Assembly (NCBI GenBank): GCA_023333565.1
Contig: JAJKFH010001815.1
Coordinates: 147,001-211,000 of the forward strand
Direction of reading: 5' to 3'
DNA length: 64,000 nt
Origin: Puffinus mauretanicus
Lineage: Eukaryota; Chordata; Aves; Procellariiformes; Procellariidae
Shown here in pieces: positions 36,726 to 47,986 of this stretch (positions are counted from its first letter, which is position 1; every line of letters begins with the position of its first letter). The notes beneath the pieces were generated by a model. That model was not told the DNA's origin. It saw only the letters and a list, made by a program, of their open reading frames with translations, and ran no database searches. The position numbers were made by a program, and so were the translations under genes.

Positions 36726-38119
36726 AAAGCACCAGTGGTTGACATGCAGGAGTTACACTATACTAATATCTAGACAAGAAAGATGAAGGAGTGATTATTT
36801 GAAACATCTGCAAAAAGAAAAGTTGAATTTTTTGGGAAGCCTTGTAAGCAATTAAAGAGGAAAATTTAAACTTAAGTATACATGCTAAATGGGGCTAGAA
36901 ATATCAGTGAAGTTAATTTTCCAAAAGAAAATATATATGGTGTATGTGGATGCCACTTATGCTGCTGGATACAAAAGGCTATATAAAGAAGGTGAATCGA
37001 TGGTCAATACTCAAACAAGAACCCTGATCTGATTGAGATAATTTAATTTAAATGTGATTTTTAGGTTTGATTTCTCTTTCAGTCACATCAGAAAGTTGCC
37101 TTTGGGTTGATTCTTAGTTCAGATCTGTTCACTCTAGAGTTGAATGCAGGTTTTCACAAAAAATTGATGAGTTTTGTAACCTCCAATTTCTTTGTTGCAG
37201 CATATTGTTCCCCTTCAAAAAGTGTGTGAAAAGTCTGGAGTTCTGGTTTTGTACAGGTGAGTTAACATGCTTGTGAAAGTTTTGATTCTGTCTTGCTTTG
37301 ATTTCTCTGTTAATTTTAGTAGAATTGAAGTATGTTTGCACCTTACGGCCCTGTGGTCTAATGTTTTAACTTTGGTCTATCCATATCCAAGTCTTTTAGA
37401 CTTTGTTTGTGGATTTCTGGATTTCCTCAGCACATATTCATTTAATTCCATGTGTGCTCTGTGATCTTTTTAGTAATCCATAAATAGCATAAACACTGCA
37501 GGATGCTTGTGCCCTGTGGAAAGACATCATCTGGCTTCCTTAGTTACCTAATGCATTGCATAAGAAAGATGTTACTTAGAGCTGGCAAAACTTGTTCATT
37601 TCCTTTAGTTTCAAAAGGCTTCAGCAAGGTGCCTGAATTAACAGGTTTTAGTCCAATGAATCATAATTTAGAGAGAAGATGGCCAAACTGACAAGTTAAG
37701 TAATAATTAGAATTATGACTTAATCATGGTTGATGGTAAAGGAATTTACACAAAAAATACAATTCCTTAGTGAAACTACTATATCAATATCAAGGAGGAT
37801 ATAAGACTAGGCAAAATAGTCATTTAAGCTAGAAATAACTTTATAAATATAAAGTATATAGGTAAATAAATAGTATATAAATAGTATATAGTATATAGTA
37901 TATAGTATATAAATATAAAGTATAAAAGGTAAAACCAACACCCACACACACAGAGAAATGGGAAGGACCCCAGAATTACAGAGAAAAGGACCAACATTGA
38001 TCTATGAAAAAACTTTTGGGTAAGGCTGAGGCAGAAAGGGGTAAGACAGAGAATGAGGTTTTTGGTAGATTTTTAATGGCACTGAAATATTTCAGAAACA
38101 GTTGACAGCTAAGAAACTG
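36726..38119. other. unique host sequence, no gene seen
   Basis: AT-rich with no supported gene. It contains an ATAGTATA microsatellite at about 37862-37925. Confidence 0.45.
37862..37925. repeat. (ATAGTAT)n AT-rich microsatellite
   Basis: Repeated TATAGTA and TATAAATA units. Confidence 0.85.
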
Positions 38120-38490
38120 TAGTGAGTCTAGTTGGAATGAAGTTAACTTTTTTCATAGCAGCCCATAGGGTGCTGTGTTTTGGATTTGTTACTAAGACAG
38201 TGTTGATAACACACCAGTGTTTTGGCTATTGCTGAACAGCGCTTGAAACGCATCAAGGGCTTCTCTATTTCTCCTTCTGCTGCCCCAGCAAGCAGGCTAG
38301 GGGTAGGCAGGTGGTTGGGAGGGGACACATCCAGGACAACTGACCCGAACTGACCAAAGGGGTATTCCACATCATCTAACTGGGGGTGTCGTCTTCCAAA
38401 GTAGCCTTATCTTGGAGACTGACTAAGAATCCATCTGCTGGTGGGAGGTGGTGAGTGATTGCTTTTGCACAGAGATCCCAGCTATATATG
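38120..38490 (+). mobile_element. truncated LTR, ERVL-like family (copy 6, older)
   Basis: The U3 part of the family is clear: AAGTTAACTTTTTTCATAGC, GGTGCTGTGTTTTGGATTTG, GTTGATAACACACCAGTG, then a CTGACC...GGGGTATTCCA segment. The segment GGAGACTG...CTGCTGGTGGGAGG links it to copy 2. R and U5 are missing, so the copy is 3'-truncated. No target duplication was found. Confidence 0.8.
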
Positions 38491-38804
38491 GTTATCTACT
38501 CTAATGAAAAAGGATGTAAGAGATGGAGGGAGGGTGAAAATTACTCTAACAATTTGGAAAAATAAATACGTACTCACAAATCCAGATTCTGAGAATGCGG
38601 CCTCGAGAGCTGGCTGATGTTATATTCTTTATAATTCCACCTTATTAGTGTAGTTATCACACTGATAGTTTATGTAAGTTTATTCCATGTCTGGCTGAAA
38701 GAAAAGTACTCTTTCTAAAACATATTTGAAAATCCTTCTGGTGATTTGATAAAATTATTAAAAATAAAATAAACAAAATTAGGAAAATAAGTATCCTTTC
38801 CAGT

Positions 38805-38911
38805 TAGAATAGAATGGAATGGAATGGAATGGAATGGAATGGAATGGAATGGAATAGAATGGAATAGAATAGAATAGAATAGAATAGAATAGAATAGAAT
38901 AGAATAGAATA
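38805..38911. repeat. (GGAAT)n/(AGAAT)n pentamer array
   Basis: About 21 consecutive pentamers, GGAAT at the left passing into AGAAT at the right. It abuts the 3' end of the minus-strand CR1 that follows and probably grew from that CR1's terminal repeat. Confidence 0.92.
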
Positions 38912-39975
38912 TTTCAGGTGGAAGGGACCTACAACGATGATCTAGTCCAACTGCTTGACCAATTCCCAGGTGACCAAGTTAAAGCATTGTTAAGGGCATT
39001 GTCCAAATGCCCCTTAAACACTGACAGGCTTGGGGCATTAACCACCTCTCTAGGAAGCCTGGTCCAGTATTTGACTACCCTCTCAGTAAAGAAATGCTTC
39101 CTAATGTCCAGTCTAAACCTCCTCTGGCACAGCTTTGAACCATTCCCACACGTCCTATTACTGGATACCAGGGAGAACAGACCTCTCCACTTCCCCTCCT
39201 CAGGAAACAGTAGAGAGCAATGAGGTCGCCCCTCAGCCTCCTTTTCTCCAAACTAGACAAACCCAAAGTCCTTATCTGCTCCTCATAGGACATTCCTTCC
39301 AGCCTTTAATCAGCTTTGTTGCCCTCCTCTGGATGCATTCAAGAACCTTCACATCCTTCTTAAATTGTAGGGCCCAGAATGGCACACAGTACTCAAGGTG
39401 AGGCCGCACCAATGCTTAGTATTTATCCCTTTTGACTGGCTGGTTATGCTGCGTTTGATGCACCCCAGATGCAGTTTGCCCTCTTGGCTGCTGACTTATA
39501 CTGAGCCTGCTGTCAACCAGCACCCCCAGATCCTTTTCTGCAGGGCTGCCTTCCAGCCACTCCTCTCCCAATTTATACTTGTGCCTGGCGTTACTCCGTC
39601 CTAGGTGCAGAATCCAGCATTTGTACTTGTTAAATTTCATTCCATTAATCGTAACACAATGCACCAATCTATTTAGATCCCTCTGCAAGGCCTCCTGTCC
39701 CTCAAAAGAGTCAACAGCACCTCCCAGTTTGGTATCATCAGCAAACTTGTTACTGGTGCATTCAACTCCTGCATCCAGTTCATTGATAAATGTATTGAAC
39801 ACCACTGGCCCTAGAATTGAACACTGCTGGTGACCGGTCACCAGCCAGATGTAGCCCCATTCATCACAACCCTTTGAACTCTGCCATTCAGCCACCGTAA
39901 ACGTGCTGATCCCACAGTTGGACAACTTGTCCAGAAGGATGCTGTGAGGGACAGTACCAAAAGCCTTAGTTATCT
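38912..39975 (-). mobile_element. CR1 LINE, older subfamily, 1.1 kb
   Basis: Minus-strand CR1, 3' end at the left. The minus-strand frame at 39416-39925 holds an RT block with VFNTFINELD and the catalytic [11 protein letters not shown], then [11 protein letters not shown]. The frame at 39075-39293 holds the SLEKRRLRG block. Wording differs clearly from the younger CR1s here and frames are broken. The 5' truncation is near 39975. Confidence 0.93.
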
Positions 39976-40044
39976 CCTGGGTAGTTTCTTGTCAAGCCAC
40001 AGTTTGTAAATCCCTCTCTTCTCCCAAGGCACACAAGAAGATAG

Positions 40045-40550
40045 TGTTCAGAAACCCAGACCTGAGGAAAGGACTATACTGACTTGCGGAAACCAGACTC
40101 CACAATCTATGAGATTGTAAAGTAGGTATGTTTATTCAGCGCTGGGCAGCACGGGGGGTAGTCCCACCAAAGTCGTGCGCGCCTCAACACGGCACTTACC
40201 ATAAATATACACAGTAAAACATTACATATTCATAGAGTTTTGTAATACGCCTATCCATATGCATGACCTGTCCCCGCTTTGTATTAAAATGAGTTCCAAG
40301 AAGTCATTTCCATAGACCCCTCCCATCTGCGCTTGCGCATTGCCTCCTAGTGGTGGTCGTCGGGGGTCGTGGGGATGAAGGTTAGTGGTTCCTCTTCGTC
40401 ACCGCTAGTAACCTATTGTTCTTGCGCAGGCTCAGTTGTTCCTTGACTCTTGCTCAAACTGCAGGGTCGGTTTTAGCTGGTCCTTAAGGCAAGTTTTTAG
40501 TTCTTATCAGGAACTGTCCTTGTAAGGCGCCTCAGTTAATTTACACAACA
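40045..40550 (-). mobile_element. solo LTR related to the provirus at 52095-60488
   Basis: On the minus strand it carries TGGAACTCATTTTAATAC, GCGGGGACAGGTCATGCATA and TGAATATGTAATGTTTTACT, nearly as in the provirus LTR, plus a TATA-like element and AATAAA (TTTATT on plus, 40131-40136). U5 and the upstream U3 differ, so it belongs to a related but distinct subfamily. Candidate ends are TG (40045) and CA (40550); I found no clear target duplication, so limits may shift by some bases. Confidence 0.75.
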
Positions 40551-42699
40551 AAGTATCAGACTAATCCTTTTAACTACTATCAATCACTCTACTGCCTTAA
40601 CCACTTCTCTCAATACAAGGATGAGTGGATGGCTAATTTTCTGTTGTCTTACATTTATAATGAGTTTTATAATACATAAACTTTATTTCAGAACACTGTC
40701 CATTTCTATGAAGCTTTAATTAACTACCTCCAGTCATTTTAAATGTGATTCATGTGACAAAAAATCAAGAGACAATTTTGTATTTCAAATCTCTTAAATA
40801 ATCTTGTCTTCACCATTTTAAAATAGAGTAGTAATTGTATCTCCCAAATTTGTATCCCCTAGACTTACAGGTGTGGAAGGCATAGGAAACAGCAGTAGTA
40901 TTGATTGAATTAAATAATGCTAAGAATGAATATTATTAATTTAATAAAGCATTCAATTATTCCAGCAGTCTCAATCTGGAGCAAAAGAAAATATGGGGTG
41001 TGCATTTCTTCATTAAATTTTACTTATACCTCATTACGAAAAAAATAAAATTGTTTGACCATATAAATCCTCAGTTCAGCTTATTAGACCGTGAGTCAAT
41101 AGATTAGAAAATTCAGTGATTTTACATTTGTTGTGTGAAGATTCAAGAACAGCTTTACATAAGACAGAATAAAACTTACAGAGCAAAATCTTCACTGGAA
41201 AATTATTCTAAGCCAAGAAATCCTGCAAATGACAAAACCTAAGTCTTAAAAAAAATTGGGTTTCTCTCTGACTCACAATAGAAGATGAAGGATAAGTTCC
41301 TTTTCAAAACTTATGCCACTTTAGTCTATCTTAAAAAGAAGTTGAACTATTTTCTCGTTTAATGAATGAAAACTGTTAATTGCTAGTTCCTTGAAAATCA
41401 CACCTTAGTTGAAGGATAAACCTAAAGAGTTTATGGAGCTGTGAATATTTCTAAAATGAAGAAAGTTCTCTTTTGCTCTCTGTAATTTAGAAGCTCCACC
41501 AAAAAGAATCAGTAAAAATTCTAACCTTGTTACAAAACGCGGTAGAAAAATGATCCTTCTAGGGCCTGATTAGTTTCAGCACTTCATGTACATCTTGCAA
41601 AAGTCTTCATTTTCACAGGCTCATCATCTAATTTAGCTGATAGAAAAGCATCGAATATCCTTTGCTATACTTCTGCACTTCTAGTTATTTATCTTATTAA
41701 TCGGAAGACTATCAGATTCAAATGATCATTCAAAAAAAGTAAAGCTTTTTCTTCTATTTAATTTTCATTTTATTGTGTAGTTTCAGTCATATTCTTATTC
41801 TACATTTCTTTAACTCTTTTATCACTGAAAGAATATGATGGGGTTATGGATGTGCATGTGCTAGTGAATAACATCGTGCACTGTCATTATTCTGCTGTTG
41901 TTGCTTATGAATGAATTGGAGCAGGCCACTTTGTTTCACGAAAATAGTGTCATCTTGGACTGGAACTTAATGGAAGAATGGCTATTATTATTTATTGCTC
42001 ATATAAAGATACTCTCAGGCTTCTGCTGGCCCTCTGTACAAAAACAAGTTCTTGTTTCAAGGATTTCACCACCTAAAATACTAGTGAATACAATACTGAG
42101 AAAAAAAAAATTACTGAGAAGGAAATGAACTGTTTTGATGCTTGGAGTGGAACATTAAATCTGTAATCAATCAGAAATAGGATTTAAATTTGTTATACCC
42201 TGGTTGAACATTAATGCCTAAATCACTATTCTATTTCTCCTGTCTTCAGCATGAAAGATGTGGAGGACATGCAGGTAATATGTCACTCCAGCAACCAGAA
42301 ATGAATGATGCAGGACAGGTACAGTTGCCCTCTTATTTTCCAGATAAAGGAAGTATATTGTACCAACAAACCCATGATATGCATTATTTGAAAACTTACA
42401 AAGACATGCCCTTTGTCATACCAGTATTCCCCATGATGCTAATGTAATTGTTTCTTTACATTCTGGAGGAAGGATAAGAACTAATATGCATTAGATAAGT
42501 CAGTTCAATGTACTCTTTTACAAAGATCTGCCCACAGCAAAATGGCCAACCTACCATTAGTACAGTTCTGTAACCAGCTAGCTTTTCCGCTCAATGGCAA
42601 CAATCAACCACCCATTATCACTGGGTGACCTAATACTTACATTCAACAGGCATCTCTTAATTTAAGAGACATTTGTTTACACCTTATCTACTTAGCTGC
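40551..42699. other. unique host sequence, no gene proven
   Basis: AT-rich. One segment, 42250-42318, is flanked by good splice-site-like sequence and is discussed as a finding. No other gene signal was seen. Confidence 0.45.
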
Positions 42700-43215
42700 T
42701 GTCCTGGTTTCGGCTGGGATAGGGTTAAATTTCTTCCTAGTGCTGTGTTTTGGATTTAGTATGAGGAGAATGTTGATAACACACTGGTGTTTTCAGTTGT
42801 TGCTAAGTGCCCTCCTAGTCCAAGGACAGCTCCCACGCCTACTGACTGAGCTAGGTACACAAGATGGAACATAATCAGGACAGCCAGCCCAACTGGCTAA
42901 TGGGGTATTCCATACCATGTGACGTCATGCTCAGTATATAAATGGTAGGCGTGACCCAGGAAGTACCGATTGCTACTTGGTTATCGGTCAGCGTGGGTGG
43001 TGAGCAATTGCATTGTGCATCACTCATTTTGTATATTCTATCATTATCATTATTATTTTCCCTCTTTTATTCTATTAAACTGTCTTTATCTCAACCCACG
43101 AGTTTTTCTCACTCTTATCCTTCTGATTCTCTCCCCGTCCCGCTGAGGTGGGGGGCGGGGGGAGTGAGTGAGCGGCTGTGTGGTATTTGGCTGCCTGCCA
43201 GGTTAAACCACGACA
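42700..43215 (+). mobile_element. solo LTR, ERVL-like family (copy 7)
   Basis: Begins TGTCCTGGTTTCGGCTGGG and ends GGTTAAACCACGACA, both canonical, with a perfect 5-bp duplication GCTGC at 42695-42699 and 43216-43220. U3 contains TGACGTCA (42920-42927) and TATATAAA (42935-42942); ATTAAAC (about 43074) is a likely poly(A) signal. Of the family members here, its ends and promoter are the best preserved. Confidence 0.95.
42920..42942 (+). promoter_or_regulatory. LTR core promoter: CRE-like site plus TATA box
   Basis: TGACGTCA followed after 7 bp by TATATAAA, the same spacing as in copy 3. Confidence 0.6.
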
Positions 43216-45321
43216 GCTGCATACCTCATTCACATGTATCAATGTATTCTCACAAAGTGTTGACACTCAGTAAAGCACAACAAACAACCCAAAATCAGCC
43301 AACTCCACAATGTTATTGAAATCATTATAATAAAGGACATTGTTCACATGCATCTTTTACTAACTGTCAGCCAGTTCAGATGAATTGTACTTGTTGGAGG
43401 CATTGTTTTGTTTTAATAATTATGAGATTCCCTCAGCTTCCTGTCCATTTTAATTGATTAATGCAGACAGGTAGCTGGACCAGGACGCCCTCTGGTCCAG
43501 TATAACAACTCATTTTCTTTTCAATACAACCTTTCTAAACATTCACCTGACAAACTTAAATGAGATTAGAAAAATCAAAATAAAGTCATAAAAGAGGAAG
43601 ATTTTCCTCATTAATAGCTGGCCTAAGTACATTATGAATCTTTATGTCACCCCAAAATATACAGAAATTCTTGCAGTACAAAAGCAAGAAAATATATTTA
43701 TTGGATTAGAGTATTCAAAGCTGAGCAAGGTACAATATACATTTTCAATAGAAAAGAAGCATTAACTTTTCATCAGCTATTGACTGGGAGAGACAATAAT
43801 CCAATTTGTACTACCATCGTTCCAAAAGCCTTCTGTATCAACTCACACAATTTCAAATTATTTGAGTCCAGAGAGATTTCTTTGTTTTATTTTATATGCC
43901 AGTAATTTAGAATCACCTACAGCTTTTTTTCTACTTCTGTCACAGGAAAAAAAAAAAATTAAAAAATGGTCAGTACAGAGATTTCTGTGACCTTTCTGAT
44001 TTAGTATTGAACCTCTGACACAGGAGGGAATTTTATGATGGTTAGAATGAACTTTTGGTTTCAGCTACAGTAATTCCCTAGGTCTAAAGAAATTGTCAGA
44101 ATAGTGAGAACAATGATGCAGAGCCCTGTCTTTAACTGATTTCAGCCAGCTTTCTAGACAAAAGCAGAAGCTAGGGCAAAATAAGGGTTAATTATGAGAA
44201 TTTTTAAATGACAAGTATACCTTATACTTTTGGTGTTTTCCATTATTCCCCTGCCTTTTTTATATGTTTTAAATGTGACTCCTGAAAAAAAGTCTGATGC
44301 CTTAAGCCCTCCAAATAAATATTTGCTTGAATTAATAGTTCCTTTCTAAAATTATTTTCCTACCAGTTTTATACATGGGAGTATATTTGTGTACTGGCTG
44401 TCACAACAGAATATAATATATTATTACTATTTTTTAAATTAAACTTAAACTCTTCTATCTTGGTCCTTAAAGATATATTCTTAAATCCACAAATAACTAT
44501 CAAAATAACTGATCAGGCTTCTAAGAAAAAGCTTATAATAACTTATGCAGAAACTCATGAGCACTCAAAAATTTACACTGGAATGAAATTCAGGCTGACT
44601 TTAGGCACTCATTTCCAAATTTTTCAATTTTTAAGCTTATCCTCCACCTCCCTTCTCCTCCACTCCTCCTGCCCTTGATCAGTCACTATCTAACTGCAGA
44701 GGAAATGAAATTAACAATTGTTCAGATTGGATGGTGAGTGCTGCAAGACTTAAAATTCATAATGAAATTCAGGTCAAAATAAAGCATGTAGTAAGATTTG
44801 ATGGCTCCAAAGGGAAAGAAAAGTAGAGAAAGGAGAATTATAAGCTTGAAGTTGGACTCTTAATGTCTAGTTAAATTTTGTATTAGGTATCTAATCTTTC
44901 TTTGAAAATGACCCTTCATAACTATTTGCAATTTTTTTCAGATTATGATGACTTTTCAACCTAAGGGTTGTTTTCAAGGTTGTTCAGTTTTTAATTTATT
45001 TTTTCTTCATATTATATGGCATTTTCTTTCTCTCCAGCTATAAATCTTTTGGGCTGTACAGCTCTCCAAAAGGATGATTCAACAGTGAATCTAGAAGTGC
45101 TGAGTTTTAAATGTATCGGTAGCACTATTTTAGACAATACATAAAATTCAGTCTGTTCTTAAATATTCTCCTCTAGACATTAGACTTAAATTTTTGCTTA
45201 TGTTTCTCTAAAAAAGCTCAAATGATGCAATAATTACAGTAGTAATAGAAATGATAAATGATGTATGTAAAGAAAAATAAATTCTGAAAATTTATATAAG
45301 CGTGACTAAAAGTCACAATGA
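43216..45321. other. unique host sequence, no gene seen
   Basis: AT-rich with no supported gene. A CTCF-like motif on the minus strand is listed separately. Confidence 0.45.
43484..43498 (-). promoter_or_regulatory. candidate CTCF motif
   Basis: The reverse strand reads GGACCAGAGGGCGTC, close to the CTCF core (ACCAGRGGGCG). The surrounding CTGGACCAGG...CTCTGGTCCAG also forms an imperfect inverted repeat. Confidence 0.4.
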
Positions 45322-45403
45322 CATAGAATCATAGAACCATTAAGGTTGGAAAAGATCTCTAAGATCATCGAGTCCAACCGTCAACCCAACACCACCATAC
45401 CCA

Positions 45404-45985
45404 CTACACCATGTCCCTAAGCGCCTCATCTACACGTCTTTTAAATACTTCCAGGGATGGTGACTCAACCACTTCCCTGGGCAGCTTGTTCCAAGGCCTG
45501 ACCACTCTTTCAGTAAAGAAAGTTCCCCTAATGTCCAGCCTAAACCTCCCTTGGCGCAACTTGAGGTCATTTCCTCTCGTCCTATCCCTAGTCACTTGGG
45601 AGAAGAGACCAACACCTACCTCGCTACAACCTCCCTTCAGGTAGTTGTAGAGCGCGATGAGGTCTCCCCTGAGCCTCCTCTTCTCCAGACTAAACAAGCC
45701 CAGTTCCCTCAGCTGCTCCTCATAAGACTTGTGCTCCAGGCCCTTCACCAGCTTCGTTGCCCTTCTCTGGACACGCTCCAGCACCTCAATGTCTTTCTTG
45801 TAGTGAGGGACCCAGAACTGAACACAGTATTCGAGGTGCGGCCTCACCAGTGCCGAGTACAGGGGCACGATCACCTCCCTGCTCCTGCTGGCCACACTAT
45901 TTCTGATACAGACCAGGATGCCATTGGCCTTCTTGGTCACCTGGGCACACTGCCGGCTCATGTTCAGCTGGCTGTCAACCAGCAC
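45404..45985 (-). pseudogene. CR1 ORF2, C-terminal part
   Basis: A 193-codon open frame from [12 protein letters not shown] to the natural end VDEALRDMV. It contains the [26 protein letters not shown] and [12 protein letters not shown] blocks and corresponds almost exactly to the CR1 copy at 34366-35266. It is separated from the RT frame upstream by a short deletion at about 46035, where that copy has about 7 more bases (around CGCTAC), causing a frameshift. Confidence 0.92.
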
Positions 45986-47102
45986 CCCCAGGTCCTTTTC
46001 CTCCGGGCAGCTTTCCAGCCACTCTCCCCCAAGCCTCTTGCCTGGGGTTGTTGTGGCCGAAGTGCAGGACCCGGCACTTGGCCTTGTTGAACCTCATACA
46101 ATTGGCCTCGGCCCATCGATCCAGTCTGTCCAGGTTCCTCTGCAGAGCCTTCCTACCCTCCAGCAGAACAACACTCCCACCCAGCTTGGTGTCGTCTGCA
46201 AACTTACTGAGGGAGCACTCGATCCCCTCATCCAGCTCATTGATAAAGATATTGAACAGGACGGGCCCCAAAATTGAGCCCTGGGGAACACCGCTCGTGA
46301 CCGGCCGCCAACTGGATTTAACTCCGTTCACCACAACTCTCTGGGCTCAGCCGTCCAGCCAGTTTTTTACCCAGCGAAGAGTGTACCTGTCTAGGCCGTG
46401 AGCCACCAGCTTCTCTAGGAGAATGCTGTGGGAGACAGTGTCAAAGGCTTTACTGAAGTCCAGGTAGACCACATCCACAGCCTTTCCCTCATCCACGAGG
46501 TGGGTCACCTGGTCATAGAAGGAGATCAGGTTGGTCAAACAGGATCTGCCTTCCATGAACCCGTGCTGGCTGGGCCTGATCCCCCGGTTGTCCTGGACAT
46601 GGCTTGTGAGCACCCTCAAAACAAACCGCTCCATAATCTTCCCCGGCACCGAGGTCAGGCTGAACAGCCTGTAGTTCCCCAGATCCTCCTTCCGGCCCTT
46701 CTTGTAGATGGACGTCACATTGGCAAGCCTCCAGTGGTCCGGGACCTCCCTAGTTAACCAGGACTGCTGGTAAATGATGGAGAGTGGCTTGGCAAGCTCC
46801 TCCGTCAGCTGCCTCGGCACCCTCGGGTGGATCCCATCCAGCCCCATAGACTTGTGAGCGTCCAGGTGGCATAGCAGGTCGTTAACTTCTCCCTCTTGGA
46901 TTATGGGGGGTTTATCCTGTTCGTCGTCCTTGTCTTCCAGCTCAGGGGGCTGAGTACCCTGAGGATAACTGCTCTGACTATTAAAGATCGAGCCAAAGAA
47001 GGCGTTAAGTACCTCAGCCTTATCCTCATTCTTGGTGGCAATGTTCCCCCCCCCCCGCATCCAATAAAGGATGGAGATTCTCCTTGGCTCTCCTTTTGTC
47101 AT
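45975..47102 (-). pseudogene. CR1 ORF2, reverse transcriptase domain
   Basis: Two in-frame pieces, 46347-47102 and 45975-46334, separated by an in-frame TGA. The first carries GLDGIHPRVPRQL, then PLSIIYQQSW, YKKGRKEDLGNYR, QHGFMEGRSC and the catalytic YLDFSKAFDTVSH. The second carries [18 protein letters not shown] and [10 protein letters not shown], the second catalytic pair. These are RT blocks 0 to 5 of non-LTR retrotransposons. Near 47047 a run of 12 C on plus breaks the frame with the linker upstream. The RT primes cDNA synthesis at nicked target DNA; this copy is disabled by the stop and frameshifts. Confidence 0.92.
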
Positions 47103-47299
47103 TAATATACTTGTAAAAGCTTTTTTTGTTGTCTCTCACGACAGTGGCCAGGTTGAGTTCTAGCTGGGCTTTTGCCTTTCTTATTTCCTCTCTGCACGAC
47201 CTAATGAGATCCCTGTACTCTTCTTGAGTTGCCTGCCCCTTCTTCCAAAGGTGATAAACTCTCCTTTTTTTTTTCTGAGTCCCAGTCAGAGCTCCCTGT

Positions 47300-47911
47300 T
47301 CAGCCAGGCTGGTCATCTTCCCCGCCCGTTCTTCTTACGGCACATGGGGACAGTCCGCTCCTGCGCCTTAAGACTTCCTTCTTGAAGAATGTCCAGCCTT
47401 CCTGGACCCCTTTGCCCTTCAGGACTGTCTCCCAAGGGACCCTCTCGACCAGTGTCCTGAGCAGGCCAAAGTCCACCCTCCGGAAGTCCATGATAGCGGT
47501 TTTGCTGGCCCCCCTCTTTACTTCACCAAGTATCGAGAATTCTACCATTTCATGGTCGCTAAGCCCAAGCCAGCCTCCGACCACCACATCTCCCACCAGT
47601 CCTTCTCTGTTTGTGAACAGCAGGTCAAGTGAGGCACCTCCTCTAGTGGGCTCGCTTACCAGCTGCGTCAGGAAGTTATCCTCCACACACTCCAGGAACC
47701 TCCTCGACTGTTTCCTCTCTGCTGTGTGGTATTTAAAGCAGACGTCCGGAAAGTTGAAGTCCCCCACGAGAACAAGGGCTAGTGACTGTGAGACTTCTGC
47801 CAGTCTCTTGTAGAATATTTCATCTGCCTCCTCATCCTGGCTAGGTGGTCTATAACAGACTCCCAGCAGGATATCTGCCTTGTTGGCCTTCCCCCTCATC
47901 CTTACCCACAA
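47300..47911 (-). pseudogene. CR1 ORF2, AP-like endonuclease domain (partial)
   Basis: A 203-codon open frame with the late motifs of the apurinic-type endonuclease used by CR1: LLGVCYRPPS, LVLVGDFNFPDV (GDFN motif), SLDLLFTN and LGLSDHEMVEF (SDH catalytic motif). The N-terminal part is removed by the 5' truncation of the element. The frame at 47026-47316 (minus) is the linker to the RT, with KAQLELNLA and [16 protein letters not shown]. Confidence 0.92.
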
Positions 47912-47986
47912 GCACTCTACCTCATCATCACTATCATTGAGCTCTAGACAGTCAAAGTACTCCCTAACATACAGGGCTACCCCATC

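Larger units (their letters stand above)
45322..47986 (-). mobile_element. CR1 LINE, young subfamily, 2.7 kb
   Basis: The longest CR1 in the window. The 3' end at the left reads ATAGAATCATAGAACCATTAAGG on plus, without a long 8-mer array. It spans the 3' UTR, most of ORF2 (C-terminus, RT, linker, endonuclease) and is 5'-truncated at about 47986 inside the endonuclease. GC content is far above the host background. The three main ORF2 pieces are listed separately. Confidence 0.96.

Noticed and set aside
38805..38911. CRISPR-like array
   Set aside because: It is a plain pentamer microsatellite without spacers, in vertebrate DNA.
45551..46277. Long plus-strand open frames (179 and 119 codons)
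   Set aside because: Antisense shadows of the minus-strand CR1 ORF2.
47229..47813. 194-codon plus-strand open frame
   Set aside because: Antisense to the CR1 endonuclease domain, which has clear GDFN and SDH motifs on the minus strand.
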